From Cytobacillus horneckiae (GTDB taxonomy: Bacteria > Bacillota > Bacilli > Bacillales > Cytobacillaceae): a stretch of DNA of 64,000 nucleotides. Position 1 is the stretch's first letter. Every line of letters begins with the position of its first letter. Positions 63,884 to 64,000 of this stretch are shown here, piece after piece. The position numbers and the translations under genes were made by a program. The stretch is from NCBI RefSeq assembly GCF_002835735.1, contig NZ_PISD01000036.1:57668-121667 (forward strand). The letters run 5' to 3'. The notes beneath the pieces are model-generated. The model was not told where the DNA came from, ran no database searches, and worked only from the letters and a program-made list of their open reading frames with translations.

Positions 63884-64000
63884 ATGTTTTCATTTTTCGG
63901 ATTAGGAGAAAATCAAATGAGGTTCTGTCGGAGTTTGGTAAAATTAAGAAAAACCGGGCATAGCCCGGTCCTTTTCATGGTTAGAGAATATCCGATAATT
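63884..64000 (+). CDS. Start of an XRE-like gene, possibly frameshifted
   Basis: ATG 63884, with GGAGTG 8 bases upstream, gives MFSFFGLGEN and then an open frame to the window edge. The opening is like that of small phage XRE proteins (MFSFFGLG, followed by SxFGKxxxK). That continuation (SEFGKIKKNRA and a stop at 63960-63962) is present here in another frame, and a terminator follows at 63950-63975. So this may be a short remnant rather than a gene. Confidence 0.35.
   Translation, partial: MFSFFGLGENQMRFCRSLVKLRKTGHSPVLFMVREYPII
63950..63975 (+). terminator. Terminator near the right edge
   Basis: AACCGGGC, ATA and GCCCGGTCCTTTT form a short GC-rich stem with a T-rich tail. Confidence 0.75.

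Larger units (their letters stand above)
51373..64000. mobile_element. Phage-like integrated element (left part)
   Basis: At least 12.6 kb inserted at the 3' end of yutM. Nearly all genes run leftwards, are closely packed and often overlap by ATGA. Content is phage-like: integrase, Cro/CI regulator, ParB/J-domain and helicase-like proteins, HNH nuclease, fibre-like protein, phBC6A51 HTH protein. Codon use differs from the flanks (many TCG, CGA, GCG codons). I recognise no portal, capsid or large terminase in this part. The right attachment site is outside the window. The gap 51373-51623 holds only an ATTAAACGT/ACGTTTAAT dyad (51387-51414). Confidence 0.85.

Overview
The window looks like a chromosomal segment of a low-GC, endospore-forming Bacillaceae (Bacillus sensu lato). 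The gene order follows the Bacillus subtilis yug-mrp-yui-yum region: yugO, yugN, pgi, yugJ, yugI, yugF, yugE, patB, kapB, kapD, mrpABCDEFG, yuxO, yuzC, ald/adeR, yuiFEDCBA, yumB, yumC and the end of yutM. Strong GGAGG-type ribosome binding sites, a racA homologue, a T-box leader and many short intrinsic terminators support this. No rRNA or tRNA gene was seen.

Layout. (1) 1-3.25 kb is a lasso-peptide cluster of the paeninodin type, read leftwards: cyclase, 41-residue precursor, attenuator-like hairpin, HPr-kinase-like peptide kinase, and the start of one more gene cut by the window edge. (2) 3.4-6.9 kb holds a secreted nuclease, an SDR protein, the potassium channel yugO and yugN. (3) 6.9-9.6 kb is a decayed integrative element in the 3' end of pgi. 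An 81-bp imperfect duplication of the pgi end flanks a broken tyrosine recombinase, two YolD-like genes, gene remnants, a 29-residue membrane peptide and paired ATGTGGTCA repeats near both ends. (4) 9.5-24 kb is housekeeping and regulatory genes. (5) 24.2-30.0 kb is the complete seven-gene Mrp cation/proton antiporter operon. (6) 30-41.5 kb includes a second-type ClpP with a sigma factor, an archaeal/eukaryotic-type prolyl-tRNA synthetase under a T-box, an alanine-use group (ald, adeR, alsT) and racA. (7) 41.7-42.1 kb is an array of about seven 51-52 bp tandem repeats. (8) 42-51.2 kb is pepA, yuiD, yuiCBA, yumB and yumC.

(9) From about 51.37 kb to the right edge lies a phage-like integrated element whose left junction cuts yutM: only the last 33 codons remain beside yumC. 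It is compact and mostly leftward. It carries a tyrosine integrase, a Cro/CI-type regulator with palindromic operators, small acidic proteins, a repeat-rich non-coding kilobase, a ParB-HTH-coiled-coil-J-domain fusion, a P-loop helicase-like protein, a zinc-finger protein, HNH endonuclease, a gene apparently read through a +1 frameshift (or a rare ATT start), a coiled-coil protein, a histidine-repeat fibre-like protein coupled to a proteasome/HslV-like Ntn-hydrolase, a lipoprotein, a NUMOD-like protein and a phBC6A51-type HTH protein next to the junction. No capsid, portal or large terminase gene is recognised in the part seen, so it could be a satellite-like element or the end of a larger prophage that continues past 64 kb.
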